Assembly (NCBI RefSeq): GCF_028714215.1
Contig: NZ_JAQTMS010000018.1
Span: 1-64,000, forward strand
DNA from: Rhodoferax sp.
GTDB taxonomy: Bacteria > Pseudomonadota > Gammaproteobacteria > Burkholderiales > Burkholderiaceae_C
Reading direction: 5' to 3'
DNA length: 64,000 bases
The notes under the pieces are model-generated. The model did not search any database. It was given only the letters and a program-made list of their open reading frames with translations, and was not told where the DNA came from. This document shows positions 33,637-44,208 of this stretch, piece by piece. The translations under genes were made by a program, and so were the position numbers. How positions within the stretch are numbered: the stretch's first letter is position 1; each line of letters starts with the position of its first letter.

Positions 33637-35304
33637 ATGATCAAAACAACAGGCTTGCTTTATTTGACGCTGGTGGGCCTGGCACTGACAGCCATCCCGG
33701 CTGGCGCCAACGCGCAGACCGCCGCGCCGCCGCAGCCCGCCGCCAGCAGTGACGCCGCCGACCAGCAGATCAGGTTCCAGGTCACCCGCTACCAGGTGCA
33801 GGGCAACACTTTGCTGGCGGCCGATCTGATCGAAAGTGTGCTGGCGCCTTACGCCGGCACGTCCCGCAGCCGGCTCGACATCCAGCACGCAGGTCAGGCG
33901 CTGGAGCTACTCTATCGCGACGCCGGTTACAACATGGTGCGCGTCGTCACGCCGCCGCAGGACATCACCGACGGCACGGTCACGCTGGTGGCCATCGAGT
34001 TCAAGCTCGGCAGCATCAGTGTCAGCGGCAACCAACACCACGATCAGGCCAACATCCTGGCCGCGCTGCCGGCCCTGACCCCGGGCGCGGTGCCCAGCAG
34101 CGCGGCGCTGGCGGAAAACCTCCGCCTGGCCAACGAAAATCCGTCGCGCCGTCTGGATGTGGCACTGGCGCTGGGCGCCGAGATCGGCAGCATGGATGCC
34201 AGGGTCGAGGTGCAGGATGAGTCGCCCCTGAAAATCTCCCTGACGCTGGACAACACCGGTAACGACAGCACCGGCAGTTACCGCAGCGGCCTGGTGTTTC
34301 AGCACAACAACCTGTTCAACCGCGACCACGCCGCCACACTCAGTTACAGCACTTCGCCCGGTCACATCCGGGACGTGACGCAGCTCTCCGCCAGCTACCG
34401 CCTGCCCTTGTACCGATGGGGCGACAGCCTGGACTTCATCGCCTCCTACTCCGATGTCAATGCCGGCAGCACCACCACGGTGGCCGGACCGATGACGTTC
34501 AGCGGCAAAGGCCATACCTACGGCGCCCGCTACAACCACTATTTCACGCGCTCGGGCGACTACAGCGCGCGCCTCACCGCCAGCCTCGACTACCGCGCCT
34601 ATGCCAACAGCTGCTCGGTGGGCGAGTTTGGCGCGGCCGGATGCGGCTCCGCCGCGGCAGATACCACGGTGCACCCCATTGCCCTGACGTACAGCGGGGC
34701 ATGGAGCCAGTCCGCCCTGGTGGCCGACTTCAGCGCCAGCGCCAGCCGCAACCTGCCGGGCGGCAGCCATGGCAGCGATGCCGATTTCAGCGCTTCGCGT
34801 CCCAGTCCGCTGGGCGACGGTGGGGCCAGCGCCGGCTATTCGGTTTACCAGTTGAACGGCAGTTTGCTGTATCTCACACCGCAGGACTGGCGGCTGCGCA
34901 TCGCCGCCCGATCCCAATACACCCATGACGCACTGATTGCCGGTGAACAGTTCGGTTTGTCGGGCGCCAATACAGTGCGCGGCTTCATGGAGCGCGAAGC
35001 GGCGCGGGATAAAGGCTATGCCGTCAACATCGAGGCCTATACGCCTGATCTGGCGCCGCCACTGGGCGCCACCGACAGCTCGCTGCGACTGCTGGTCTTC
35101 GCCGACTACGCGCGCGGCTGGAACGAATATCTTGCCGGCGAGGCCGACGCCGCGCTGAGCCTGGCCAGCAGCGGCCTGGGCGTGCGCTACGACATCGGAC
35201 GCAAGCTGACGGCGCGACTCGACTGGGGGCGCATCACCCTCGGCGCCGCCAACAGCAAGACCGGGGACCACCGCGCACACCTGAGCGTCGCACTCAATTT
35301 CTAA
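33637..35304 (+). CDS. TpsB/FhaC-family outer-membrane secretion transporter
   Basis: The 555-residue Omp85-family transporter has a signal peptide (1-26, cut after ANA), two POTRA-type domains (about 45-195: FQVTRYQVQGNTLLAADLIESVL and LGSISVSGNQHHDQANILAAL), and a 16-strand-type barrel with the lid-lock motif VRGF near 447. It ends in the outer-membrane signature ALNF. It should export the adjacent TpsA protein. An extracellular loop has two cysteines (SCSVGEFGAAGCG). The ATG lacks a strong ribosome-binding site. The exoprotein gene starts 11 bp downstream. Confidence 0.92.
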   Translation: MIKTTGLLYLTLVGLALTAIPAGANAQTAAPPQPAASSDAADQQIRFQVTRYQVQGNTLLAADLIESVLAPYAGTSRSRLDIQHAGQALELLYRDAGYNMVRVVTPPQDITDGTVTLVAIEFKLGSISVSGNQHHDQANILAALPALTPGAVPSSAALAENLRLANENPSRRLDVALALGAEIGSMDARVEVQDESPLKISLTLDNTGNDSTGSYRSGLVFQHNNLFNRDHAATLSYSTSPGHIRDVTQLSASYRLPLYRWGDSLDFIASYSDVNAGSTTTVAGPMTFSGKGHTYGARYNHYFTRSGDYSARLTASLDYRAYANSCSVGEFGAAGCGSAAADTTVHPIALTYSGAWSQSALVADFSASASRNLPGGSHGSDADFSASRPSPLGDGGASAGYSVYQLNGSLLYLTPQDWRLRIAARSQYTHDALIAGEQFGLSGANTVRGFMEREAARDKGYAVNIEAYTPDLAPPLGATDSSLRLLVFADYARGWNEYLAGEADAALSLASSGLGVRYDIGRKLTARLDWGRITLGAANSKTGDHRAHLSVALNF

Positions 35305-35315
35305 AAGGGATAGAC

Positions 35316-38300
35316 ATGAAATCTCGTCGGCAAACGCTTCGACTGGCGCGCAAGCCACTGGCGCTGGCACTGGCTGCGATCTTCTCGGTTGGCGCGCAGG
35401 CCAACCCGAGCGGCGCCGCGGTCGTCAGCGGCAGCGCCAGTATCAGCCAAAGCGGCAACGTCCTCACTGTCAGCAACAGCCCCAACAGCATCATCAACTG
35501 GCAGAGCTTCGGCATCCAGGCCGGCGAAACCACCCGTTTCCTCCAGCAGTCCAGCAGCAGCGCGGTTCTCAACCGCGTTGTCGGCGCCGATCCTTCGCAG
35601 TTGCTGGGAACGCTGCAATCGAACGGCCGGGTCTTCCTGGTCAACCCGGCCGGCATCCTGGTCGGGCAAGGCGCACGCATCGACGTTGCCGGCCTGGTGG
35701 CCTCGACCCTGAACCTCGGCAACCAGGAGTTCCTGACGGGCAAGCTCAATTTCCAGGCCACGCCGGGTGCCGGCAGCGTCGTCAATCAAGGCCGGATCAC
35801 CACCCCAACCGGCGGCAGCGTCTACCTGGTGGCCCCCAAGGTCGAGAACAGCGGCATCATCCAGGCTCCCAACGGCGAAGTGATGCTGGCCGCCGGGCAG
35901 ACGGTCCAACTGCTTGACTCCGGCAATCCCGGTGTTGCTATCGAAATCACCGGCCAACCGGGCAACGTCACCAACCTGGGCAAGATACTGGCCGACTCCG
36001 GTCGCATCGGCTTGCAAGGTGCGCTGGTCATCAACCAGGGCCAGGCCAGCGCCGACAGTGTGGTCAGCGAAGGCGGCCGCGTGCTGCTGCGCGCCAGCAA
36101 CGTGCTCAACACCGGCCGCCTCAGCGCCAACGGCACGGCCGGCGGTAGCGTAGCCATCGAAGCCAGCGGCAGCATCGTCCAGACCGCGTCCGCCGAGCTG
36201 CGTGCCGACGCCAGCAGCGGCGCCGGCGGCGCCGTCAAGGTCTTGAGTACGGCCGACGGCAACGTCTTCTCCTCGGCGACCCTGTCCGCCACCGGCCAGA
36301 GCGGCGGCCAGATCGACGTCAGCGCCGGCGATGTCAAGCTGTTCGCGGCCAGGCTGGATGCCTCCGGCACCAACGCTGGCGGCAGCATCCACGTCGGTGG
36401 CGGCTGGCAGGGCAGCGGCCCGCTGGCCCACGCCTCGACGGTGCAGGTGAACGCCGCGACCGAACTGCATGCCGACGCCAGCGGCCAGGGCAACGGCGGC
36501 GAGGTGGTGGTCTGGTCGGATGGCAACACCCGCTTCGATGGCCGGGCCACTGCCAAAGGCGGCGCCAGCGGCGGCGCTGGCGGACGGATCGAGGTATCGA
36601 GCAAGGAGGCGCTGACTTTTTCCGGTCAGGGCGATGCCAGCGCACCGCAGGGACAAGGCGGCAAGTTGCTGCTGGACCCGAAGAACATCACGGTCGCCGC
36701 CGCCAACGCCGGCATCAGCTACATCGACCTCGCCAATCCCCACCCCAGCGCCGGCAACCAGCACGGCTCCAACAGCATCGTCGAACTGGCCAACGGCAAT
36801 ATCGTGGTCTCCAGCAACTGGGACCAGTTTGGCGCCTACAACGGCGGCGCTGTCTATCTCTACAACGGGACCAGCGGCGCGCTGATTTCCGCCTTGTACG
36901 GCGGCAGCAACAACGACTGGCTGGGTTTGAACGGCATCACCAAACTCAGCAACGGCAACTTTGTCATCACCACCAACACTTGGCATAACGCCGCTGGTGC
37001 CTCGGTCGGCGCGGTCACCTGGGGCAGCGCCAGCAGCGGCGTCAGCGGCCTGGTCAGCGCCAGCAACAGCCTGGTGGGCAGTCTGGCGAACGACAACCTG
37101 GGCGCCATCAACGGCGGCATGGGCGTCACTGCGCTGGGCAACGGCAACTATGTGGTGGCCAGCTCGTACTGGAACGGCCGCCGGGGCGCGGTGACCTGGG
37201 GCAACGGCGCCAGCGGCAGCAGCGGCGTGGTGAGCGCCACCAACAGCCTGGTGGGCAGTTCGGTCGGCGATGCCATCGGCTACAACGGTAGCGCCGGCTT
37301 GTCCGGCGTGACCGTGCTCAGCAACAACAATTACGTGGTTGCCAGCAGCGCCTGGAACGGCAACCTGGGTGCCGTCACCTGGGGCAGCGGAACCAGCGGC
37401 GTGACCGGCGCGGTCGCTGCCAGCAACAGCCTGGTGGGCAGCACGGCCGGCGACCTGGTCGGCGGCAATGGCGTCACCGCGCTGGCCAACGGCAACTACC
37501 TGGTGAGCTCGCCCAAGTGGAACGCTGTTCGCGGCGCCGTCACCTGGGGCGACGGTACGACCGGCGTCTGGGGCGCGGTCGGTGCCAGCAACAGTCTGGT
37601 CGGCAGCGCGGCCAACGACAACATCGGCAGCGGCAGCGGCGGCCCCTATGTCGGCGGTATTACGCTGCTGGGCAGCAGCAACTACCTGGTGAACAGTCCC
37701 AACTGGAGTGCCGGCATGGGTGCCGTCACCTGGGGTAGCGGCAGCAGCGGCGTGTCCGGCGCGGTGGCAGCCGGCAACAGTCTGGTGGGCAGTTCGGCCG
37801 GCGACGCTTACAACCGGACCGTCACCGTGCTGAGCAACGGCAACTACGTGGTGAGCAATCCCGCCTGGGGAGGCGGCAGAGGCGCCGCGACTCTGGGCTT
37901 CGGCAACTCGGGCATCACCGGAACCATCGGCGATGGCCTGGTGGCAGGCCCGGCAGGAACCATCATCGATACCGGTCTGGGCAACAGCATGCTGGGCGGC
38001 GCCAGCGATCTGATCGGCAGCGGCGGCGTGGTCGATCTGGGCAACGGCAAGTTTGTGCTGGTCAGCCCGAGCTGGGGCTTCAATGGCTGGGCGCGCCGCG
38101 GTGCCGTGACCTTGCTGGACGGTTCGGCCAGTCTGCGCGCCATGCAAGTCAATGCCACGACCAGTCTGGTCGGCAGCACCAATGGCGCCAATTCGGACTC
38201 GGTCGGCAGCGGCGGCGTCACGGTTCTCGCCAACCACAATTACGTCGTGAAGAGCCCCAGTTGGGGAACCCGCATGGGCGCGGTCACCTGGGGCAGCGGC

Positions 38301-41300
38301 AGCACCGGCGTGACCGGCCTGGTGAGCGCCAGCAACAGCCTGGTGGGCATCACCGTCGACGACTATGTCGGCGGCGCCAGCACCGGCAATGCCAGCACCA
38401 ACGTGGGTGTCCTCGCGCTCAGCAACGGCAACTACCTGGTCAACAGCTGGAACTGGAATGGCAACCGGGGCGCGGTGACCTGGGGCAGCGGCAGCACCGG
38501 CGTGAGCGGCGTGGTGAGCGCCGGCAACAGTCTGGTCGGTGGCAACGCCAACGACAGCGTCGGCTATGCAACGCCCGGCTATGGCTACGTCACCGAGCTC
38601 GGCAATGGCAACTACGTGGTGCAGACCGATCGCTGGAACGGCTACCGCGGCGCGGTGACCTGGGGCAGCGGTACTGCGGGTGTGACCGGTGTGCTGGCCC
38701 CCAGCAACAGCCTGGTGGGCAGCAACGCCAACGATCACGTCGGCAATGGCGGCGTCACCGCGCTGACCAACGGCAACTACGTGGTGAAGAGCACCCTCTG
38801 GAATGGCGCCAGCGGCGCGGTCACCTGGGGCAACGGCAGCAGCGGCATCAGCGGAGCGGTCAGCGCCGCCAACAGCCTGGTCGGCAGTTCCGCGGGCGAT
38901 ACGCTGGGCAGCGCCTATGACCCGGTCAGCTACCTCAACAAAGGGGTGGTCGCCCTCGGCAACGGCAACTACCTGGTTGACAGCCCCAGCTGGAACGGCT
39001 CGCGCGGCGCGGTGACCTGGGCCAACGGCAGCACCGGCATCAGCGGCAGCGTCAGCGCCGCCAACAGCCTGGTGGGCGGTTCGCCCGGCGACCGCATCGG
39101 CTACGGCCTCGATGGCAAGTACCCGATTACCCTGCTCAGCAACGGCAACTATGTGGTGCTGAGTTCCGGCTGGAACGGCTCCTGGGGCGCGGCCAGCTGG
39201 GGCAGCGCCAGCGCCGGCGTCAGCGGCGTGGTGTCGGCCAGCAACAGCTTGCTGGGCGTGCGTACCAACAACTATGTCGGTTATTACGGCGTCACCGCGC
39301 TGGGTAACGGCAACTACGTGGTGGCCAATGCCGGCGACACCACCTGGGGCGACGGGACCACGGGGACTGCCGGCACGGTGAGCGCCAGCAACAGCTTGCT
39401 GGGCACCAACGGCGCCATCACCCGGCTCGGCAACAACAATTTCATCGTCAAGGGCAATGTCGGTGGTGTGCCCGGGGTGATGCTGGCCTCGGGCTCGAGT
39501 GCATTGAGCGCGACAGCGGCTTCCGCCGCCACCTTCGCCAGCAATGCCGGCGGCGACGTCACGCTCACCCCGGCCACGCTGACGGCCATCACCAACACGG
39601 GCACCGCCGTGACGCTGCAGGCCAACAACGACATCAGCGTCAACAGCGCCATCACCAGCAGCGCAGGGGGCAGCGGCGGGGCCTTGACGCTGCAAGCGGG
39701 GCGCAGCATCCTGCTCAATGCCAGCATCAGCACCGACAACGGAAATTTCAGCGCCACCGCCGGCGACCCGGGCGCCAACGCGGCCTACCGGGACGCCGGC
39801 ACCGCGACGCTGTCACTGGCCAGCGGCGCCACGCTGAACGTCGGCAGTGGCACCGCCACCCTGGCAGCCGTGGGCGGCAACTTGAACATCGACGGCAACG
39901 TCAACGCCGGCACGCTCACGCTCAATGACGGAACCTGGAGTCAGGTCGCCGCCACGCTACCCGGACTGAGCGCCGGTGACTTCAGGATTGCCGGCGGCAG
40001 CTTCGTTCGCGCCCTCGGCGGCGACGGCAGCCCTGCCAGCCCGTATCGGCTGGCCGACAGCTATGGCGTGCAAGGCATGGGCAGCACGGGCATGCTGGGC
40101 AAATCGTACACACTGGCCAATAACATCGATGCCACAAGCACGGCGAACTGGAATGGCGGAGCTGGCCTGCTGCCGGTCGGCAATGCCAGCAGCGCATTTA
40201 CCGGCAGCCTCGACGGCCTGAATCACACCCTCAACAACCTCACCGTCCAGCAACCCTATGCCAGCTACGTGGGCTTGTTTGGTTCGGTCGGGGCCGGCGG
40301 CGCGGTCAGCAACCTGGGCCTGGTCGGGGCCAACATCAATGGTTTGCAGTACGTAGGCGCGCTGGCGGGGGCCAATGCCGGCACGGTGAGCGCCAGTTAC
40401 GCCACCGGCACGGTGAACAGCTTCGGGAGTGTTACCCCCAATACCTTCGGCCCAATTTTCGCTTACAGCAGTTTTGTGGGCGGTCTGGTTGGCAGCAATT
40501 CCGGAACGCTGAGCAACAGTTCTGCCGCGGTGAGCGTGAGCAGCACCTTGAACAATTATTCGGGAGGCCTGGCGGGCATCAACGGCGGAACGATCAGCGC
40601 CAGCCATGCCTCCGGCACGGTGACCGTCAGCGACGTCACCAGCGGATCGACCACCTACGGCAGTGCCAACGCCGGCGGGCTGCTGGGATCCAACGGCGGC
40701 ACGCTCACGACCAGCTATGCCAGCGGCAATGTGGTGTCAGGCCTGGGCAGTGCCATTGGCGGACTGACGGGATCCAACGGCGGCACGCTCACGACCAGCT
40801 ATGCCAGCGGCAATGTGACCAGCGGGGTGAACAGCTTTGTATCCGGCAGTGAAATTGGCGGACTCATAGGGAAGAATCAAACCAGCGGAGTGGTCAGCGA
40901 CAGCTACGCCACCGGAGCGGTCGACAGCGCCCGTGGCTCGGCGATTGGCGGCCTGGTCGGAAGAAACCAGGGCAGCGTCAACAACAGCTACAGCACGTCC
41001 TCGGTCAGCGGACAAAGCAAGACCGGTGGCGTGGTGGGTTGGAACAAATTGGGTAGCGTCGGCAACAGCTATTGGAATAGCTCGACGGCCGGGGCGGCGG
41101 TGTCGTTTGGCGTTGGCTACGACGCTGCTACTCTGGCCGGCACGAACGCCGGTGCGGCCGGCCTGAGCAGCGCGCAGATGATGCAGGCCACCAGCTTTAC
41201 CGGCTGGAGCCTTGCCAATAGCGCCAATGCCGGGACGACATGGCGCATCTACGAGGGCAACAGTGCCCCGTTGCTGGCCAATTTCCTGACGCCGCTGACC

Positions 41301-44204
41301 GTTAGCACGGTCAGCGGCAGCAAGGTCTATGACGGCACGCTGCCCAGCCTCAGCGTGAGCTACTCGCCGACCCCTGACATGAGCAAGGTCCTGGGCACCG
41401 CCAGCTACAGCGGCGCCGGCAGCAACGCGGGTTCTTACACGGTCACACCGGGCGGGCTCTACTCCAACCAGCAAGGCTACGACATCGGCTATGCCAGCGG
41501 CACGCTGACCATCACTCCGGCCAGTCTGAGCGCCATCAGCTTGAGCGGCACCCGGGTCTACGACGGCACGGTCAATGTGGATGCCAGCATCTTCAAGCTC
41601 AGCGGCCTGGCGAGTGGCGAAAACCTCACTCTCAGCGGCGTCGGCAGCATCGCGGACCCGAACGTAGGAACCAACAAACCGGTCGCCCTGGGCAGCCTGA
41701 CCCTGGGCAACGGCAGCAACGGACTGGCCAGCAATTACACCCTCAGCGGCGGCACGCGAACCGTGGACATCACTGTGCGACCCCTCTCCACCTGGATCGG
41801 CCGCGGCGATGGTCTGTGGAGCGACCCCGCCAACTGGGATGCCCTGCCCAGCGGCAACAACGTGCTGGCCGCGTCCATCCCCAGCGGCCAGTACACGGTC
41901 ACCTACAACGCCGGCGCCGGTTCGACCCACCTGCAAACCCTGAGCAGCGGCCAAAACATCTTCTTCAGCGGCGGCAGTCTCGATGTCAGCGGCCAACTCA
42001 GCAGCACCGACTATGTTCAAAAAGGCGGCAACCTGACGGGCGGCAGTCTCAGCGTCAGCGACAGCTTCGGGCAAACCGGCGGCAGCATCGTGCTGAGCGG
42101 TGCCGCCACCCTCACGCAAGCGCAGGGCAAGCTCAACGTCGGTAGCCTGAGCGCCAGCAGCGTCAGCCTGAGCGCACCGACCGGCGTCATCACGCAGAGC
42201 GGCCCGCTGGTCACCGACCAATTGTCCACCCTGTCGGCCATGGGCACCACGCTCAGCGCTGACGGCAACCGGATCCGCAGCTTCAGCGCCAGCAACAGCG
42301 GCGGCGACGATATCGTTCTGGCCAACGGCGTCGCACTGACCCTGGCCGGGATCAGCAACAACGGCAACGTCTCGATCAGCAACACGGCCGGCGATCTGCG
42401 GCTGGCCCAGCCACTGACGGCCGGCAACGCCACGCTGGTGGCCAGCGCCGGTGACATCCTGGGCGACGGCAGCGTGACGGCACGCAACGTGACGCTTGAG
42501 GCGGCCGGCGGCATCGGCATCGGTGCGCCGGTACGGACCGCCACCGACGCCAGCGGGATGCTGCGCCTCGTCAGCCACGGGGTCGGCTCAGCCGGCAACA
42601 TCAGCGTGATCGAGTCCAACGCGATCGATAGCAGGCGCATAGCGCTGTCGACCGACGCCTCGGCGCAGACGGTGAGCCTGAGTTCGCCCCTGACTTCGGT
42701 AAGCAGCAACTTCGGCGATCCGCTCGACGACCTGGTATTCGGAGGCAACACCTTGATCGGTATCGGGCTCAGCGGTAGCGGCCGGCTGATCAACGCGGCG
42801 GGTGCGGCGATGACCTTGAACCCGAGCAACGCGCTGACGATCGCTAGGCCGGTGCTGAACCTCGGGGCTCTGGATTGGGCCAGCAGCGGCACCAGTCCGG
42901 CCGCCAGCGTGACCCTTACCGGTGGCCTGAGCAACGCGGCCGGCGCGACCGTCACCCTGCCAGGGTTCGGCTCCCCCCTCTATTTCTCGGCCACTGTGCA
43001 CAATGCCGGCACTATGTCGATAGCCAATTTCCTCGGCTTGATCGACAACACCGGCACGGTGGAATTGAGCGGCGGCAGTGACACAAACCAGTCGATCCGT
43101 TCCATGACGCTGCACAACCTGGCAGGCGGGACGGTCAATTCGCGGGGCGCCTACATCCGGGATTCGTCGATCGACGCGCAGGCCGGCTCTACCCTGACCG
43201 GCAGCAGGCTGAGCCTGTACAACTACGGTGGCTTGACGGTGGGCACGACCAACTCGACGCTGGGGGTGCTGGAACTCAATGGCACCAGCGGCGCCTCGCT
43301 GAATGCAGCGGGCGGCCGGATTGCCGGCAGCATCCAGTTGGACGATAAGTCGTCGGTCTCCCTCAACGCCGCCACCTCCAACGCCGCGGACGGCGTCACG
43401 CTGCGCAGAGGAAGTAGCAATGCCAATCCGGTCCTGAACGTCAACACCAATGCCAGCATCGGATCGCTGGTGCTGTACGGCGGCGAAGTGCGGGGCAACG
43501 GCGACCTGAGCCTGAGCCGCGCCTCGACCATCAGCGGCGGAACGCTGACGGGAACCGGCAAGCTGATCAACGATACGACCGGCACGCTGACGCTCAACCC
43601 GAGCAGTGCACTGACGATCGATCGGCCGGTGGTCAATCGCGGCAAGCTAGCCGCCAGCAGCGGCAGCACCACCTTCAACGCAGGGTTTACCAACGAGATC
43701 GGTGCCACGCTTGAATTCGAAGCGCGCAGCAGCAGCGACTACGGCAAAGTCAAGCTGGCTGGCACGGCCAGCCTGGATGGCAAGCTGAAGTTCGTGACGG
43801 GCGCGCAGTTTGTGTCCGACGACAAGGTGCTGACGCCGATGACCTATGCGAGCAAGACCGGCAGCTTCGCGACCAGCGCCTTGCCGGCCGGTTACAAGGA
43901 GAGTTATCTGCCCGACCGGATCGAAATCCTGAAGCCCGCGCTAGCGCTCTTCCCGAGCGCCAACAACCTGGCCAACGGCGTGCTCAACGCCAGCCTCGCC
44001 ACCCGCAATGGCCCACCGACCGGGCCCTTGTTGGCGGCTTTGGCGGCGCTGCCGGCGCCGCCAGCGAGCGACCCGATCAGCAACCTGTATGAAGTGCAGC
44101 TCCCCGACGCCGGCGCCCTGGTGGCGCTGAACGGCATCGTCGCTGCCGGGCCGGCTGCAACGGATTCGGGGCCGAAAGAACTGGTCGATATCTGCCGGCC
44201 TTGA
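35316..44204 (+). CDS. 2,962-residue TpsA filamentous-haemagglutinin-type exoprotein
   Basis: A Sec signal peptide (1-29, cut near AQA) is followed by the TPS secretion domain (about 30-250, with LNRVVG and LVNPAGILVGQGARIDV). Then come fourteen tandem units around GAVTWGSG...GVSG...NSLVGS (about 565-1360), a GLUG-rich region (about 1640-1920: repeated GGL-G-N-GT---SYA-G-V), MBG/YDG-like domains (KVYDGTLPSLSV, RVYDGTVNVDAS near 2005-2150), and a long beta-helix-like tail. It is likely a secreted or surface adhesin. AAGGGA precedes the ATG. I find one cysteine in the whole protein, in the ending ELVDICRP. Strong Gly/Ser/Asn bias and almost no Cys are typical of exported beta-helices. Confidence 0.93.
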   Translation: MKSRRQTLRLARKPLALALAAIFSVGAQANPSGAAVVSGSASISQSGNVLTVSNSPNSIINWQSFGIQAGETTRFLQQSSSSAVLNRVVGADPSQLLGTLQSNGRVFLVNPAGILVGQGARIDVAGLVASTLNLGNQEFLTGKLNFQATPGAGSVVNQGRITTPTGGSVYLVAPKVENSGIIQAPNGEVMLAAGQTVQLLDSGNPGVAIEITGQPGNVTNLGKILADSGRIGLQGALVINQGQASADSVVSEGGRVLLRASNVLNTGRLSANGTAGGSVAIEASGSIVQTASAELRADASSGAGGAVKVLSTADGNVFSSATLSATGQSGGQIDVSAGDVKLFAARLDASGTNAGGSIHVGGGWQGSGPLAHASTVQVNAATELHADASGQGNGGEVVVWSDGNTRFDGRATAKGGASGGAGGRIEVSSKEALTFSGQGDASAPQGQGGKLLLDPKNITVAAANAGISYIDLANPHPSAGNQHGSNSIVELANGNIVVSSNWDQFGAYNGGAVYLYNGTSGALISALYGGSNNDWLGLNGITKLSNGNFVITTNTWHNAAGASVGAVTWGSASSGVSGLVSASNSLVGSLANDNLGAINGGMGVTALGNGNYVVASSYWNGRRGAVTWGNGASGSSGVVSATNSLVGSSVGDAIGYNGSAGLSGVTVLSNNNYVVASSAWNGNLGAVTWGSGTSGVTGAVAASNSLVGSTAGDLVGGNGVTALANGNYLVSSPKWNAVRGAVTWGDGTTGVWGAVGASNSLVGSAANDNIGSGSGGPYVGGITLLGSSNYLVNSPNWSAGMGAVTWGSGSSGVSGAVAAGNSLVGSSAGDAYNRTVTVLSNGNYVVSNPAWGGGRGAATLGFGNSGITGTIGDGLVAGPAGTIIDTGLGNSMLGGASDLIGSGGVVDLGNGKFVLVSPSWGFNGWARRGAVTLLDGSASLRAMQVNATTSLVGSTNGANSDSVGSGGVTVLANHNYVVKSPSWGTRMGAVTWGSGSTGVTGLVSASNSLVGITVDDYVGGASTGNASTNVGVLALSNGNYLVNSWNWNGNRGAVTWGSGSTGVSGVVSAGNSLVGGNANDSVGYATPGYGYVTELGNGNYVVQTDRWNGYRGAVTWGSGTAGVTGVLAPSNSLVGSNANDHVGNGGVTALTNGNYVVKSTLWNGASGAVTWGNGSSGISGAVSAANSLVGSSAGDTLGSAYDPVSYLNKGVVALGNGNYLVDSPSWNGSRGAVTWANGSTGISGSVSAANSLVGGSPGDRIGYGLDGKYPITLLSNGNYVVLSSGWNGSWGAASWGSASAGVSGVVSASNSLLGVRTNNYVGYYGVTALGNGNYVVANAGDTTWGDGTTGTAGTVSASNSLLGTNGAITRLGNNNFIVKGNVGGVPGVMLASGSSALSATAASAATFASNAGGDVTLTPATLTAITNTGTAVTLQANNDISVNSAITSSAGGSGGALTLQAGRSILLNASISTDNGNFSATAGDPGANAAYRDAGTATLSLASGATLNVGSGTATLAAVGGNLNIDGNVNAGTLTLNDGTWSQVAATLPGLSAGDFRIAGGSFVRALGGDGSPASPYRLADSYGVQGMGSTGMLGKSYTLANNIDATSTANWNGGAGLLPVGNASSAFTGSLDGLNHTLNNLTVQQPYASYVGLFGSVGAGGAVSNLGLVGANINGLQYVGALAGANAGTVSASYATGTVNSFGSVTPNTFGPIFAYSSFVGGLVGSNSGTLSNSSAAVSVSSTLNNYSGGLAGINGGTISASHASGTVTVSDVTSGSTTYGSANAGGLLGSNGGTLTTSYASGNVVSGLGSAIGGLTGSNGGTLTTSYASGNVTSGVNSFVSGSEIGGLIGKNQTSGVVSDSYATGAVDSARGSAIGGLVGRNQGSVNNSYSTSSVSGQSKTGGVVGWNKLGSVGNSYWNSSTAGAAVSFGVGYDAATLAGTNAGAAGLSSAQMMQATSFTGWSLANSANAGTTWRIYEGNSAPLLANFLTPLTVSTVSGSKVYDGTLPSLSVSYSPTPDMSKVLGTASYSGAGSNAGSYTVTPGGLYSNQQGYDIGYASGTLTITPASLSAISLSGTRVYDGTVNVDASIFKLSGLASGENLTLSGVGSIADPNVGTNKPVALGSLTLGNGSNGLASNYTLSGGTRTVDITVRPLSTWIGRGDGLWSDPANWDALPSGNNVLAASIPSGQYTVTYNAGAGSTHLQTLSSGQNIFFSGGSLDVSGQLSSTDYVQKGGNLTGGSLSVSDSFGQTGGSIVLSGAATLTQAQGKLNVGSLSASSVSLSAPTGVITQSGPLVTDQLSTLSAMGTTLSADGNRIRSFSASNSGGDDIVLANGVALTLAGISNNGNVSISNTAGDLRLAQPLTAGNATLVASAGDILGDGSVTARNVTLEAAGGIGIGAPVRTATDASGMLRLVSHGVGSAGNISVIESNAIDSRRIALSTDASAQTVSLSSPLTSVSSNFGDPLDDLVFGGNTLIGIGLSGSGRLINAAGAAMTLNPSNALTIARPVLNLGALDWASSGTSPAASVTLTGGLSNAAGATVTLPGFGSPLYFSATVHNAGTMSIANFLGLIDNTGTVELSGGSDTNQSIRSMTLHNLAGGTVNSRGAYIRDSSIDAQAGSTLTGSRLSLYNYGGLTVGTTNSTLGVLELNGTSGASLNAAGGRIAGSIQLDDKSSVSLNAATSNAADGVTLRRGSSNANPVLNVNTNASIGSLVLYGGEVRGNGDLSLSRASTISGGTLTGTGKLINDTTGTLTLNPSSALTIDRPVVNRGKLAASSGSTTFNAGFTNEIGATLEFEARSSSDYGKVKLAGTASLDGKLKFVTGAQFVSDDKVLTPMTYASKTGSFATSALPAGYKESYLPDRIEILKPALALFPSANNLANGVLNASLATRNGPPTGPLLAALAALPAPPASDPISNLYEVQLPDAGALVALNGIVAAGPAATDSGPKELVDICRP
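37008..39400 (+). repeat. fourteen tandem GAVTWGSG units in the TpsA gene
   Basis: About 50-70-residue units repeat the pattern NGNYVV-S--WNG--GAVTWG-G--GVSG-VSA-NSLVG. Units 6 and 7 (near 37880-38130) are degenerate. The repeats resemble the uncharacterised repeat known from other haemagglutinin-type proteins (probably DUF5649). They form a likely beta-propeller- or beta-solenoid-like rod. Confidence 0.8.
40685..40817 (+). repeat. exact 49-bp in-frame duplication in the GLUG region
   Basis: Bases 40685-40733 and 40769-40817 are identical. Their 84-bp offset equals 28 codons, so one GLUG unit (SNGGTLTTSYASGNV) has been duplicated in frame without later change. Confidence 0.85.
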
Positions 44205-44208
44205 AGAC

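Noticed and set aside
35301-39695. A 1,464-codon open frame on the minus strand opposite the exoprotein gene
   Set aside because: It is a by-product of the GC-rich, Gly/Ser/Asn-rich repeat coding of TpsA. It shows no domain, its repeats mirror those of the sense gene, and the sense frame has signal, secretion and GLUG domains.
40737-42578. A 613-codon minus-strand frame opposite the GLUG/YDG region
   Set aside because: Low-complexity Ala/Gly/Arg composition with no recognisable fold; a shadow of the exoprotein gene.
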